DNA of 64,000 nt, taken from contig NZ_LT853882.1 in NCBI RefSeq assembly GCF_900183975.1, positions 2,101,501-2,165,500 of the forward strand. Reading direction: 5' to 3'. The stretch is from Xanthomonas fragariae. Lineage in GTDB: Bacteria; Pseudomonadota; Gammaproteobacteria; Xanthomonadales; Xanthomonadaceae. The notes below the pieces were generated by a model. It was not told the origin of the DNA. It searched no databases and saw nothing but the letters and a program-made list of their open reading frames with translations. The first letter of the stretch is position 1, and each line of letters opens with the position of its first letter. Both the position numbers and the translations under genes were made by a program. Of the stretch, positions 30,125-40,002 are shown piece by piece.

Positions 30125-31810
30125 TCACTCCTTGGCCGCATCCCGCAATTCGCGGCGCAAGATCTTGCCGACGTTGGTTTTCGGTAGTTCCTTGCGGAAT
30201 TCGATCACTCGCGGCTGCTTGTAACCGGTCAGGTTGGCGCGGCAGTAAGCCTTCACATCCTCGGCGGTCAGGGCGGGGTCCTTCTTTACGACCACGGCCT
30301 TGACGATCTCGCCGGATTTTTCGTCCGGTACGCCCACGGCTGCCACTTCCAGCACGCCGGGCAACTCGGCGATCACGTCTTCGATCTCGTTGGGATACAC
30401 GTTGAAGCCGGACACCAGGATCATGTCCTTCTTGCGATCGACGATATAGACGAAACCTTGCTCGTCCATTCGCGCGATATCGCCGCTGTGCAGCCAGCCC
30501 TCGGCATCCATGACATTGGCGGTTTCTTCGGGCTTCTTCCAATAGCCTTTCATTACCTGCGGGCCCTTGATGCACAGCTCGCCGATCTCGCCCTGCGGCA
30601 GCACTACGCCAGCGTCGTCCTTGATGCAGGCATCGGTGGACGAAATCGGCAGGCCGATCGAGCCGTTGTAGTCCTTCAGATTCATCGGGTTTATGCAGGC
30701 AGCCGGCGAGGTCTCGGTCAGGCCGTAGGCCTCGACCAGGGTCAAGCCGGTGACCTTCTTCCAGCGTTCGGCGACCGAGCGCTGCACCGCCATGCCGCCG
30801 CCCAGAGTCATCTTGAGCGAGGAAAAATTCACCGCGTCGAAGCCGGGCGTGTTGAGCAAACCGTTGAATAGCGTGTTGACGCCGGTGATCGCGGTGAAGC
30901 GTGTCTTTTTCAGTTCCTTGACGAATCCGGGCATGTCGCGCGGGTTGCTGATGAGATGATTGCAGCCGCCGATCTTCATGAAGACCAGGCCGTTCGCCGT
31001 CAACGCGAAGATGTGATACAGCGGCAGCGCGGTGATCACCACCTCGTTGCCTTCTTCCAACTTGCCAGTGCCCGCGAGCCACTGGTGCGCCTGTTGCATG
31101 TTGGCCACCAGATTGCGGTGCGTCAGCATCGCGCCCTTGGCCACGCCGGTGGTGCCGCCGGTGTATTGCAGAAAAGCGATGTCGTCGGGCTCGATCTGCA
31201 GCGTCGGCACCGTGTGCTTGCGGCCCAGTGCCAGCGCCTCGCGGAAACGCATCGCGCCTTTGATGCGATAATCCGGCACCAACTTCTTGATGTACTTGAC
31301 GACGAAGTTGACCACGGCCGCTTTCGGGAACCCGAGCATGTCGCCCAGGCCGGTGGTGATCACCTGCTTGACCGGCGTGTCGGCAATGACTTGCTGCACG
31401 GTAGTGCCGAAGTTGTCGATGACCACCAGCACAGTGGCGCCGGAGTCGACCAATTGATGCTTGAGCTCGCGCGGGGTGTATAGCGGATTGACGTTCACCA
31501 CGGTCAAGCCGGCACGCAAAATGCCGAACGTGGCGATCGGATATTGCAGGCAGTTGGGCATCATCAAAGCGACGCGGTCGCCTTTCTTCAACTGCAGTTC
31601 GCCGAGCAGATAGGCGGCGAATTGATCGACCAACTGATCCGCTTCGCGATAGGTAATGGTCTTACCGTAACTGTGGTAGGCGGGGCGGTCGGCAAAACGC
31701 GCAACCGAGGTGGCGAACACCTCTGTCACGGTGCGGAACTGCTCCAGATCGATCTCCGCGGCGACGCCGGACGGATAGCTTTGCAACCAAAGACGTGCCT
31801 GCTGATTCAT
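30125..31810 (-). CDS. rpfB: RpfB, FadD-like fatty acyl-CoA ligase
   Basis: This 561-residue AMP-forming ligase has the P-loop LQYTGGTTGVAKGAM, the adenylate motif EAYGLTETSP, HSGDIARMDEQGFVYIVDRKKDM and the terminal catalytic lysine motif ELPKTNVGKILRREL. In Xanthomonas RpfB activates free fatty acids and is involved in DSF turnover and fatty-acid processing. Length matches E. coli FadD (561). It is upstream of rpfF on the same strand, as in other rpf clusters. Confidence 0.96.
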   Translation of the reverse strand: MNQQARLWLQSYPSGVAAEIDLEQFRTVTEVFATSVARFADRPAYHSYGKTITYREADQLVDQFAAYLLGELQLKKGDRVALMMPNCLQYPIATFGILRAGLTVVNVNPLYTPRELKHQLVDSGATVLVVIDNFGTTVQQVIADTPVKQVITTGLGDMLGFPKAAVVNFVVKYIKKLVPDYRIKGAMRFREALALGRKHTVPTLQIEPDDIAFLQYTGGTTGVAKGAMLTHRNLVANMQQAHQWLAGTGKLEEGNEVVITALPLYHIFALTANGLVFMKIGGCNHLISNPRDMPGFVKELKKTRFTAITGVNTLFNGLLNTPGFDAVNFSSLKMTLGGGMAVQRSVAERWKKVTGLTLVEAYGLTETSPAACINPMNLKDYNGSIGLPISSTDACIKDDAGVVLPQGEIGELCIKGPQVMKGYWKKPEETANVMDAEGWLHSGDIARMDEQGFVYIVDRKKDMILVSGFNVYPNEIEDVIAELPGVLEVAAVGVPDEKSGEIVKAVVVKKDPALTAEDVKAYCRANLTGYKQPRVIEFRKELPKTNVGKILRRELRDAAKE

Positions 31811-31887
31811 CTGCCCACTCCAGGATATTCGGTACGTGACGCGGTATGTTCCACGGCACTACATCAGCTGGCAGCATATCGTCATGC

Positions 31888-32358
31888 ATGGAAAAGGCGA
31901 AGCGCGCTGCAGAGCAGCATTCAAGCGCGCAGACGTTTCTGGTCGGTTGCGGTTTGTCTCGTAGTCTTGGTCGGTTGCACGCGTGCTGCGCCGGCACAAC
32001 GTCTGCGCGCGACGTTGGCGTAGATGCCTCGCGAGATCGAAGCACGCGGCATCGGCGATGTGATGGCGCCAGTGGCGGTGGCGGAAGATTCCGTCGGCGA
32101 AAACGGCCCCGATGCAGCCGGATTGCGGCGGTTGATGCAGCTGCAGATGCTGTGCAACCGACAGATTAGCGTGACGATGGGGCCGGTCGATTTCGAGCTG
32201 CGTGGCGAAATGGCCAACGTGCGCTTTACGGCGTTGCTGACCGGCGGCAGGGGTGGGTGGCCGATCGGGCGCCGACCTGTCAGGTCACCACTGGCTGGCG
32301 ATTGCAGGGCGGCAACTGGCAGCTGTACCACGCGCAATGGGCGCCAGCCAGGCGATAG
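31888..32358 (+). pseudogene. Decayed NTF2-like lipoprotein gene between rpfB and rpfA
   Basis: Three pieces of one protein can be read. The first is a lipoprotein signal, RRRFWSVAVCLVVLVGCTRA, at about 31931-31990. The second is a body (EARGIGDVMAPVAVAEDSVGE, then LQMLCNRQISVTMGPVDFEL and RFTALLTGG) at 32024-32260. The third is a C-terminal QVTTGWRLQGGNWQLYHAQW at 32281-32340 in another frame. A TAG at 32021-32023 interrupts the first two in the same frame where GAG would be expected. A frameshift near 32262-32266 separates the last. No in-frame start precedes the signal peptide. I infer a dead exported protein of the NTF2/SnoaL type. Confidence 0.6.
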
Positions 32359-32537
32359 AGTGGCCTTCAAGACGATAGAGCGGCCATCAAAAGTGCTGCG
32401 CCCCGGGCGCACTGGCGGATGAGCGCGACCGATGCACGGTGCAGCATTTACCGCTCGTGCACTGCGATGCTAAGCGAGCTGCAACAGCCGAACGACTTTC
32501 GTTACGTGTTGTCAGCCACTCCTGGCGAGCGCCCGAA

Positions 32538-32569
32538 ACGACTCTCCCGCCAAGCTGCGGGAGGGTCGT
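32538..32569 (-). terminator. Probable terminator of rpfA/acnA
   Basis: A 13-bp stem (32538-32550 with 32557-32569, one G-T wobble) closes a 6-base loop. It lies 28 bases past the acnA stop on the minus strand. The T run after it is short (TTTC), so efficiency is uncertain. Confidence 0.6.
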
Positions 32570-32596
32570 TACACAGGTAAAAGGCGATGCGCGCGA

Positions 32597-35365
32597 TCAG
32601 GCCGCCTTGCGCGCGGCCAGTTGGCGCAACACGTATTGCAGCAGACCACCGTGCTTGAAGTATTCCACTTCCTTGGGCGTCAGCAGCAGCACCTTGACCT
32701 GGAATTGCGTGACGCTGCCATCGGATTTCTTCGCATCGACTGTGGCGCGGCGGCTGGCACCGTCCTGCAGGCCGGTGATGTCCAGCACTTCCGAGCCATC
32801 CAGGCCCAGGGTCTGCGCGTTTTGGTTTTCTAAGAATTGCAACGGCAGCACGCCCATGCCGACCAGATTGGAGCGGTGGATACGCTCGAAGCTTTCGGCG
32901 ATCACGGCTTTGACGCCGAGCAGGTTGGTGCCCTTGGCCGCCCAGTCGCGCGAGGAGCCGGTGCCGTATTCCTTACCGGCCAGCACCACCAACGGCACGC
33001 CATCGGCCGTGTACTTCACCGCGGCATCGTAGATCGCCAGTTTTTCAGGCGCGGCGCCGTCCTTGCCGTAATACAGCGTGTTGCCGCCTTCTTCGCCACC
33101 GAACATCAAGTTCTTGATGCGGATGTTGGCAAAGGTGCCGCGCACCATCACATCGTCGTTGCCGCGGCGACTGCCGTAGCTGTTGAAGTCGGCCGGCTGC
33201 ACGCCGCGTTCCTGCAGGAAGCGACCTGCTGGCGAGTCCTTTTTGATGTTGCCGGCGGGCGAGATGTGATCGGTGGTAATCGAATCGCCGAACAAGCCCA
33301 TGATGCGCGCGCCATGCACGTCCTCGACGTGGCCGACCTGCATGGTCATGCCATCGAAGTAGGGCGGATTCTTGATATAGGTCGAGGCCGCATTCCATTC
33401 GTACAGGGCGCCATCCGGGGACGCAATCGTGTTCCAGCGCGTATCGCCCTTGAACACGTCGGCGTAGTTCTGCTTGAACATCTCCGGGCCGACGGTGGCG
33501 GCGATGGTGTCGCCGATTTCCTTGTTGCTCGGCCAGATGTCGCGCAGGTAGACCGGCTGTCCATCACTGCCGGTGCCTAGCGGCTCAGTGGTGAGGTCGA
33601 TGTCGGTGGTGCCGGCGATTGCATAGGCCACCACCAGCGGCGGCGAGGCGAGATAGTTCATCTTCACTTCGGGGTGCACGCGGCCCTCGAAGTTGCGGTT
33701 GCCCGACAACACCGAGGCGACCACCAGATCGTCCTTGGCGATTGCGGCAGACACGTCTTCCGGCAGTGGGCCGGAATTGCCGATGCAGGTGGTGCAGCCG
33801 TAACCGACCACGTAGAAACCGAGCTTTTCCAGATCGGCCATCACGCCGGCCTTGGTCAGATAATCGGTGACCACGCGCGAACCCGGACCGAGCGAGGTCT
33901 TCACCCACGGCTGCGCCTTCAGGCCCTTGGCCGCCGCATTGCGTGCGAGTAGGCCGGCGCCCAGCATTACGGCCGGGTTGGAGGTATTGGTGCACGAGGT
34001 GATCGCGGCAATCACCACCGAGCCATCGCGCAGCCGCCAGCCGGCACCGCTGTCGTTGGCACTTTTCGCCTGCGAAGCCTTGGCGCCCACCGCAGTGCCG
34101 CCGCCGCCTTCGTTCTTCAGGCGGTCTTCCTGCTTGAGATCGGTGATGCGCTTGCTGCGCGCCTCGACGAACGGCTTGAGACTTTCGCGGACGTTGGCCT
34201 GCATGTCTTCCAACAACACGCGATCCTGCGGGCGCTTGGGGCCGGCCAGCGAGGGCTTGACCTCGCCCATGTCCAGCTCCAGCGTGGCGCTGTACTGCGC
34301 TGGCGGGGTGTTGGCGTCGTGCCACAGACCCTGTGCCTTGGCATAAGCTTCGACCAGCGCGATCTGCTCTTCGCCGCGGCCGGACAGGCGCAGATAGGTC
34401 AGCGATTCTTCATCGACCGGAAAGATGCCGCAGGTGGCGCCGTATTCCGGCGCCATGTTGCCGATCGTGGCGCGATCGGCCAGCGGCAGATGCTGCAGAC
34501 CTTCGCCATAGAACTCGACGAATTTGCCGACCACCCCGGCCTTGCGCAACATCTGGGTGACGGTGAGCACCAGATCGGTAGCGGTGGCGCCTTCGGGCAT
34601 CTTGCCGCTCAGCCTGAAGCCGACCACCTGCGGAATCAGCATGGACGAAGGTTGCCCCAGCATCGCGGCCTCGGCCTCGATACCACCCACGCCCCAGCCC
34701 AGCACGCCGATGCCGTTGATCATGGTGGTGTGGCTATCGGTACCGAACACAGTGTCCGGGTATGCGATCCGGGTGCCGTCCTCGTCCGCGCTCATCACCA
34801 CGCGCGCCAGATTTTCCAGGTTCACCTGGTGGACGATGCCGGTGTTGGGCGGCACCACCTTGAAGTTTTCGAACGCCTTTTGGCCCCAACGCAGGAAACC
34901 GTAGCGTTCCTGGTTGCGCTGGAATTCAATCTTGCCGTTGAGGTCGAGCGCGTCGGGCTTGCCGAATACGTCCACCTGCACCGAGTGGTCGATGACCAGT
35001 TCGGACGGAATCTGCGGGTTGATCTGGTCAGCGTTGCCACCCAGCTTGACTACTGCATCGCGCATCGCAGCCAGATCGACCACGCAGGGCACGCCGGTGA
35101 AATCCTGCAGCACCACGCGTGCCGGCATGAAGGCGATTTCGATATCAGGCTCGGCCTTGGGGTCCCACCTGGCGACCGCCTCGATATGGTCCTTGCCGAC
35201 AGTGATACCACCGTCTTCGTGCCGGAGCAGGTTCTCCAGCAGGATCTTCATCGAGTAGGGCAGGTGGCCGATATCGAAGCGTTCGCCCAGCTTCGGCAGG
35301 CTGTAGTACGCGTAGCGTTTGCCGTGGACCTCAAGCGAGGTGCGGGTGCAAAAGGAATCGCTCAT
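32597..35365 (-). CDS. acnA: Aconitate hydratase A, RpfA
   Basis: This 922-residue AcnA-type aconitase interconverts citrate and isocitrate in the TCA cycle. The 4Fe-4S ligands are in AITSCTNTSNP (one Cys) and YGCTTCIGNSGPLP (two Cys). FGTDSHTTMINGIGVLGWGVGG and the C-terminal swivel domain with YGTGSSRDWAAKG are present. In X. campestris this gene is known as rpfA and affects extracellular enzymes and polysaccharide, possibly through iron sensing by the apo-protein. It lies upstream of rpfB with the decayed lipoprotein gene between, and is divergent from a vapBC-type pair. Confidence 0.97.
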   Translation of the reverse strand: MSDSFCTRTSLEVHGKRYAYYSLPKLGERFDIGHLPYSMKILLENLLRHEDGGITVGKDHIEAVARWDPKAEPDIEIAFMPARVVLQDFTGVPCVVDLAAMRDAVVKLGGNADQINPQIPSELVIDHSVQVDVFGKPDALDLNGKIEFQRNQERYGFLRWGQKAFENFKVVPPNTGIVHQVNLENLARVVMSADEDGTRIAYPDTVFGTDSHTTMINGIGVLGWGVGGIEAEAAMLGQPSSMLIPQVVGFRLSGKMPEGATATDLVLTVTQMLRKAGVVGKFVEFYGEGLQHLPLADRATIGNMAPEYGATCGIFPVDEESLTYLRLSGRGEEQIALVEAYAKAQGLWHDANTPPAQYSATLELDMGEVKPSLAGPKRPQDRVLLEDMQANVRESLKPFVEARSKRITDLKQEDRLKNEGGGGTAVGAKASQAKSANDSGAGWRLRDGSVVIAAITSCTNTSNPAVMLGAGLLARNAAAKGLKAQPWVKTSLGPGSRVVTDYLTKAGVMADLEKLGFYVVGYGCTTCIGNSGPLPEDVSAAIAKDDLVVASVLSGNRNFEGRVHPEVKMNYLASPPLVVAYAIAGTTDIDLTTEPLGTGSDGQPVYLRDIWPSNKEIGDTIAATVGPEMFKQNYADVFKGDTRWNTIASPDGALYEWNAASTYIKNPPYFDGMTMQVGHVEDVHGARIMGLFGDSITTDHISPAGNIKKDSPAGRFLQERGVQPADFNSYGSRRGNDDVMVRGTFANIRIKNLMFGGEEGGNTLYYGKDGAAPEKLAIYDAAVKYTADGVPLVVLAGKEYGTGSSRDWAAKGTNLLGVKAVIAESFERIHRSNLVGMGVLPLQFLENQNAQTLGLDGSEVLDITGLQDGASRRATVDAKKSDGSVTQFQVKVLLLTPKEVEYFKHGGLLQYVLRQLAARKAA

Positions 35366-35422
35366 GCATCACTCCTATGGCGTCTAGGCTTAGGGAGCCA
35401 CACATACTGAGCGATTCAGTGT

Positions 35423-35435
35423 ACACACGGTGTGT
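35423..35435. promoter_or_regulatory. Short palindrome in the acnA-vapB divergent region
   Basis: ACACAC-G-GTGTGT is a perfect inverted repeat with 6-bp arms, 58 bases upstream of acnA. It could be an operator. No regulator is known from the sequence. Confidence 0.3.
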
Positions 35436-35475
35436 CCGAGGCGGTCGGCCGACTTGAGTACGACAGCATAAGTAC

Positions 35476-35492
35476 GTATGATTTTCGCATAC
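35476..35492. promoter_or_regulatory. Candidate autoregulatory operator of the vapBC-type pair
   Basis: GTATG (35476-35480) and CATAC (35488-35492) form an inverted repeat with 7-base spacing just upstream of the antitoxin ribosome-binding site. An AGTAC direct repeat (35457-35461 and 35471-35475) precedes it. AbrB-type antitoxins usually bind such sites. Confidence 0.45.
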
Positions 35493-35508
35493 TTTCTGGA
35501 GCATGCTC

Positions 35509-35757
35509 ATGGAAGCCACAGTTGCCGAACGCGGGCAGATCACGCTGCCCAAGGCCGTGCGCGATGCCCTGGGCCTGACCAAGGGCACCACGCTCAAGAT
35601 CGAACTCGACGGCGGGCGCATTATCCTGCGCAAAGATGTTAGCGAGGCGCTGCGCAAAGTGCGCGGCAAGTTCAAGCTGGTCGATGGCCTGACCAATACC
35701 GACGAGGCCATGCGCGCTATCCGCGGCCGCGCTCCCGGCGATCCGTTCGACCCATGA
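35509..35757 (+). CDS. AbrB/MazE-fold antitoxin (VapB type)
   Basis: This 82-residue protein has an N-terminal swapped-hairpin AbrB domain (ATVAERGQITLPKAVRDAL, then GTTLKIELDGGRIILRK) and a basic and acidic tail that should bind the toxin. I chose the ATG at 35509 because GGAG (35498-35501) is seven bases upstream. The ATG at 35503 is too close to it. Its stop overlaps the toxin start (ATGA). The antitoxin should neutralise the PIN toxin and repress the operon. Confidence 0.88.
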   Translation: MEATVAERGQITLPKAVRDALGLTKGTTLKIELDGGRIILRKDVSEALRKVRGKFKLVDGLTNTDEAMRAIRGRAPGDPFDP

Positions 35758-36164
35758 TCGCCCTGGATTCCTCGGTGTTGCTCGACATCCTGATCGGCGA
35801 CCCGATGTACGGTGAAGTGTCGGAGATCTGCATCGGCGACGCCTTGGCGCGTGACGAAGTCGTGGTCTGCGACGCCGTTGTGGCTGAGGTGCTGGCCATG
35901 CTGGACACCCAGGTCGACCTGATGGAAACGCTGGCTTCGATCGGGGTGCGCTACGAAGCCACCCAGGAAGCGGCGGCAGCGCGCGCCGGCCATATGAACA
36001 AGCGTTTCCGCGCACGCGGCGGCAAGCGCGAGCGGGTGGTTGCCGACTTTCTTATTGGTGCCCACGCAATGCTCCAGTGCGACGGGTTGATCACCCGCGA
36101 CGAGGGCTTCTTCCGCGATTACTTCAAGGGTTTGAAGATCGTCGTTCCCACACCCGCACCTTAG
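35754..36164 (+). CDS. PIN-domain toxin (VapC type)
   Basis: This 136-residue PIN nuclease has the acidic residues D5 ([11 protein letters not shown]), E45 (VVAEVLAML), D98 ([10 protein letters not shown]) and D116 ([13 protein letters not shown]). VapC toxins cleave tRNA or rRNA when freed from the antitoxin. The gene overlaps its antitoxin by four bases. The pair sits between the two aconitase genes, 49 bases upstream of acnB, in the same direction as acnB. Confidence 0.88.
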   Translation: MIALDSSVLLDILIGDPMYGEVSEICIGDALARDEVVVCDAVVAEVLAMLDTQVDLMETLASIGVRYEATQEAAAARAGHMNKRFRARGGKRERVVADFLIGAHAMLQCDGLITRDEGFFRDYFKGLKIVVPTPAP

Positions 36165-36213
36165 ATTCACGTTACGCGTTTACACATTCACTGCTGTCCT
36201 TTGGAGAATCCGC

Positions 36214-38805
36214 ATGTTGGAAGCCTATCGCCACCACGTTGAAGAGCGCGCCGCGCTCGGTATCCCGCCGCTGCCGCTGACTGCGCAGCAGACCGCCGAG
36301 GTCATCGAGCTGCTGAAGAACCCGCCTGCGGGCGAAGAAACATATCTGGTCGAACTGCTCAGCCAGCGCGTGCCGGCCGGCGTCGATGACGCCGCCAAGG
36401 TCAAGGCCTCGTACCTGGCCGCGGTGGCCTTTGGCGCCGAAAAAACCGCACTGATCAGCCCCAAGCGCGCGACCGAGCTGCTCGGCACCATGCTGGGTGG
36501 CTACAACATCCAGCCGCTGATCGATCTGCTGGATAACGCCGAGCTGGGCGCCACTGCCGCCGAAGCGCTCAAGCACACCTTGCTGGTGTTCGATGCGTTC
36601 CATGACGTGCAGGAAAAAGCTGGGGCCGGCAATCCGCATGCCAAGTCGGTGCTGCACAGCTGGGCCGATGCCGAGTGGTTCACCAGCAAGCCGGAAGTGC
36701 CGCAGAGCATGACCGTCACCGTGTTCAAGGTGCCGGGCGAAACCAACACCGACGACCTGTCGCCGGCCCCGGATGCCACCACGCGGCCGGACATCCCGCT
36801 GCATGCATTGGCGATGCTGAAGAATACCCGCGAAGGCGCGGCGTTCGTGCCGGAAGAAGACGGCAAGCGCGGCCCGATCCAGGCCATTGCCGACCTCAAG
36901 GACAAGGGCCATCTGGTCGCCTACGTGGGCGACGTGGTCGGTACCGGTTCCTCGCGCAAGTCGGCCACCAACTCGGTGCTGTGGTGGACCGGCGAAGACA
37001 TTGCGTACATCCCCAACAAGCGCTTCGGTGGCGTGTGCCTGGGCTCGAAGATCGCGCCGATCTTCTACAACACGATGGAAGACGCCGGTGCGTTGCCGAT
37101 CGAGCTGGATGTGTCGCAGATGGAGCACGGCGATGTGGTCGAGCTGCGTCCGTATGACGGCAAGGCGTTGAAGAACGGGCAGGTAATCGCCGAGTTCGCG
37201 ATGAAGTCGGACGTGCTGTTCGACGAAGTGCGCGCCGGTGGCCGCATTCCGTTGATCGTCGGCCGTGGCCTGACCGCCAAGGCGCGCGAGTTCCTGGGCC
37301 TGCCGGCATCGGACCTGTTCCGTCTGCCGATGGACCCGCCGGACACCGGCAAGGGCTTCTCGCTGGCGCAGAAGATGGTCGGCCGTGCCTGCGGCCTGCC
37401 GGAAGGCCAGGGGATGCGTCCGGGCACCTATTGCGAGCCGAAGATGACCTCGGTGGGTTCGCAGGACACTACCGGCCCGATGACCCGCGACGAGCTGAAG
37501 GACCTGGCCTGCCTGGGCTTTTCGGCCGACCTGGTGATGCAGTCGTTCTGCCACACTGCGGCCTATCCGAAGCCGGTCGACGTTAAAACCCACCACACCT
37601 TGCCGGAGTTCATCTCCACCCGTGGAGGCGTGTCGTTGCGTCCGGGCGATGGCGTGATCCACAGCTGGCTCAATCGCATGCTGCTGCCCGACACCGTCGG
37701 CACCGGCGGCGATTCGCACACACGTTTCCCGATCGGCATTTCGTTCCCCGCCGGCTCGGGTCTGGTGGCGTTTGCCGCCGCCACCGGGGTGATGCCGCTG
37801 GACATGCCCGAGAGCGTGCTGGTGCGCTTCAAAGGCCAGATGCAGCCGGGCGTGACCTTGCGTGACCTGGTCAACGCCATCCCGCTGTACGCAATCAAAG
37901 ACGGTCTGCTGACCGTGGCCAAGCAGGGCAAGAAGAACATCTTTTCCGGCCGCATCCTGGAGATCGAAGGGCTGCCGAACCTCAAGGTTGAGCAAGCGTT
38001 CGAACTGTCCGATGCCTCGGCCGAGCGTTCGGCGGCCGGTTGCACCGTGCACCTGGACAAGGTGCCGATCATCGAATATCTTACCAGCAACATCACCCTG
38101 CTGCGCTGGATGATTGCCGAAGGCTATGCCGATGCGCGCACGCTGGGCCGCCGCATCAAGAAGATGGAAGAGTGGCTGGCCGATCCGCAGCTGCTGCAAC
38201 CTGATGCCGACGCCGAATACGCCGCCGTCATCGAGATCGATCTGGCAGACATCCATGAGCCGATCGTGGCGTGCCCGAACGACCCGGACGACGTCAAGAC
38301 GCTGTCCGAGGTTGCCGGTGCGGCGATCGACGAGGTGTTCATCGGTTCGTGCATGACCAACATCGGTCACTTCCGTGCCGCCGCCAAGTTGCTGGAAGGC
38401 AGGCGCGATATCCCGACCCGGTTGTGGGTTGCGCCGCCGACCAAGATGGATGCCTCAGAGCTGACCAAGGAAGGCCATTACGGCACCTTCGGCGCAGCCG
38501 GTGCGCGCATGGAAATGCCGGGTTGCTCGCTGTGCATGGGCAACCAAGCGCAGGCACGCGAGGGCGCCACGGTATTCTCCACCTCCACGCGTAACTTCCC
38601 CAACCGCCTCGGTCGCAACACCAACGTGTATCTCGGGTCGGCGGAGCTGGCGGCGATCTGTTCGCGGTTGGGCCGCATCCCGACCAAGGACGAGTACATG
38701 GCCGATGTGGGTGTGATCAAGACCAGTGGCGATCAGATCTATCGCTACATGAACTTCGATCAGATCCAGGAGTATCAGGACGTGGCCGAGACAGTGGCTG
38801 CCTGA
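36214..38805 (+). CDS. acnB: Aconitate hydratase B
   Basis: This 863-residue AcnB, the main TCA-cycle aconitase in many proteobacteria, has the N-terminal HEAT-like domain (1-160), the swivel domain with [36 protein letters not shown], and cluster ligands in [12 protein letters not shown] and [15 protein letters not shown]. Length equals that of E. coli AcnB (865). A terminator follows directly. The second aconitase gene of the region, acnA, is on the other side of the toxin-antitoxin pair. Confidence 0.98.
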   Translation: MLEAYRHHVEERAALGIPPLPLTAQQTAEVIELLKNPPAGEETYLVELLSQRVPAGVDDAAKVKASYLAAVAFGAEKTALISPKRATELLGTMLGGYNIQPLIDLLDNAELGATAAEALKHTLLVFDAFHDVQEKAGAGNPHAKSVLHSWADAEWFTSKPEVPQSMTVTVFKVPGETNTDDLSPAPDATTRPDIPLHALAMLKNTREGAAFVPEEDGKRGPIQAIADLKDKGHLVAYVGDVVGTGSSRKSATNSVLWWTGEDIAYIPNKRFGGVCLGSKIAPIFYNTMEDAGALPIELDVSQMEHGDVVELRPYDGKALKNGQVIAEFAMKSDVLFDEVRAGGRIPLIVGRGLTAKAREFLGLPASDLFRLPMDPPDTGKGFSLAQKMVGRACGLPEGQGMRPGTYCEPKMTSVGSQDTTGPMTRDELKDLACLGFSADLVMQSFCHTAAYPKPVDVKTHHTLPEFISTRGGVSLRPGDGVIHSWLNRMLLPDTVGTGGDSHTRFPIGISFPAGSGLVAFAAATGVMPLDMPESVLVRFKGQMQPGVTLRDLVNAIPLYAIKDGLLTVAKQGKKNIFSGRILEIEGLPNLKVEQAFELSDASAERSAAGCTVHLDKVPIIEYLTSNITLLRWMIAEGYADARTLGRRIKKMEEWLADPQLLQPDADAEYAAVIEIDLADIHEPIVACPNDPDDVKTLSEVAGAAIDEVFIGSCMTNIGHFRAAAKLLEGRRDIPTRLWVAPPTKMDASELTKEGHYGTFGAAGARMEMPGCSLCMGNQAQAREGATVFSTSTRNFPNRLGRNTNVYLGSAELAAICSRLGRIPTKDEYMADVGVIKTSGDQIYRYMNFDQIQEYQDVAETVAA

Positions 38806-38833
38806 CACAACTCATCGATCGCCTGTTTCTGAA

Positions 38834-38857
38834 CGCCCGGCAGTGCCGGGCGTTTTT
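38834..38857 (+). terminator. Rho-independent terminator after acnB
   Basis: CGCCCGG (38834-38840), a CAGTG loop and CCGGGCG (38846-38852) are followed by TTTTTCGTTTTTCG. It starts 28 bases after the acnB stop. Confidence 0.9.
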
Positions 38858-38995
38858 CGTTTTTCGAGGAATTGCTTCGTTTTCAGCACTTAAGGCTGGA
38901 AGTTAAGGCGGTCGCAGTCAACCCGCTTGTTGCGTTACAACAAAAATCTTGAGCGCGGAGGTCTAAAGTAGCGCTGCTTCCCCTACATAAGTTCT

Positions 38996-39817
38996 ATGCC
39001 GATGCCCACTTGCACGATCGCTGGTCAAACGCTGCACTACATGCAACACGGTCAAGGTTTTCCGGTTCTGCTTGGCCACAGTTATCTCTGGGATGCGGCC
39101 ATGTGGGAGCCGCAGATTCAGGCCCTTTCGCCGCATTACCAGGTCATCGTTCCCGAGTTGTGGGGACATGGGCAATCGGCGGCGCTGCCCGCAGACACAC
39201 GACAAGTCGGTGATCTTGCATGGCAGATGCTGACCTTTCTGGATGCGCTGGAATTGCCGCAGTGCGCAGTGGTCGGTCTGTCGGTCGGTGGCATGTGGGG
39301 TGCGGAGCTTGCGTTGCTTGCACCGGAGCGCGTGCGTAGCTTGGTGTTGATGGACACGTTTCTGGGGGCCGAGCCGCAGGCGACGCGGACGCGTTACTTC
39401 GGTCTGCTCGATGCGATCGAAGCGGCAGGGCAGGTGACGCCTGCATTGATTGATGCGATCGTGCCGATCTTTTTCCGTCCAGGGATCGATTTGAATTCTG
39501 CATTGCCGTCCGCGTTTGCGCAGCGCCTGGCCGCGATGTCTGCCGAGCAGCTGCGTGCATCGGTTGTGCCGTTAGGGCGCCTGATCTTTGGGCGTGACGA
39601 TCGGTTGGAGGCGTTGTCTGCGTTGGATCCTGCGAGGACGTTCTTGCTTGGTGGCGAATACGACATTCCACGCCCGCCGGAAGAGTTGTGGATGATGGCC
39701 GAGGTGATCGGCTGCGATTACGAACCGGTACCCGATGCCGGGCATATCGCACCGCTGGAGAATCCGGCGTTCGTCAATGCGCAGTTATTGTGTTGGTTGC
39801 AACGTACGGTCGGGTGA
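38996..39817 (+). CDS. Alpha/beta hydrolase
   Basis: This 273-residue alpha/beta-hydrolase-fold protein has the nucleophile elbow GLSVGGMWG (Ser near residue 98), an acid residue in LLGGEYDIPRPPEEL and the catalytic His in PDAGHIAPLENP. The pattern resembles 3-oxoadipate enol-lactonase and related small esterases. The substrate cannot be read from sequence. ATGs at 38996 and 39002 are both possible starts. It is a single transcription unit between the acnB terminator and a convergent GGDEF-EAL gene. Confidence 0.85.
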   Translation: MPMPTCTIAGQTLHYMQHGQGFPVLLGHSYLWDAAMWEPQIQALSPHYQVIVPELWGHGQSAALPADTRQVGDLAWQMLTFLDALELPQCAVVGLSVGGMWGAELALLAPERVRSLVLMDTFLGAEPQATRTRYFGLLDAIEAAGQVTPALIDAIVPIFFRPGIDLNSALPSAFAQRLAAMSAEQLRASVVPLGRLIFGRDDRLEALSALDPARTFLLGGEYDIPRPPEELWMMAEVIGCDYEPVPDAGHIAPLENPAFVNAQLLCWLQRTVG

Positions 39818-39889
39818 TGGTTGGCGCAGGTCTTGGGTAGAGCGCCCGCGGGTTGACGACTGCAAGGGTGAGGCCCGTGTCCTCGCCCC

Positions 39890-39921
39890 AGCCCCTCTCC
39901 AGTACTGCAGGCAGAGGGGCT
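39890..39921. terminator. Probable bidirectional terminator between the hydrolase and the GGDEF-EAL gene
   Basis: AGCCCCTCT (39890-39898) and AGAGGGGCT (39913-39921) form a perfect 9-bp stem with a 14-base loop. It lies between convergent genes. The T run is short on either strand. Confidence 0.55.
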
Positions 39922-40002
39922 TTGCTTCCAACTCCGAGTGCTACCAACAATTCAGGCGCTACGCGCAGGCAAATACATTTCAAAGCCGAACACGCCAGTA
40001 GG

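Noticed and set aside
36172..38370. A 732-codon open frame antisense to acnB
   Set aside because: Same shadow effect from third-position GC; acnB on the plus strand is unambiguous over the whole length.
38806..38995. rpfD or another LytTR-type rpf gene near acnB
   Set aside because: No such coding sequence is present between acnB and the alpha/beta hydrolase gene or elsewhere in the window.
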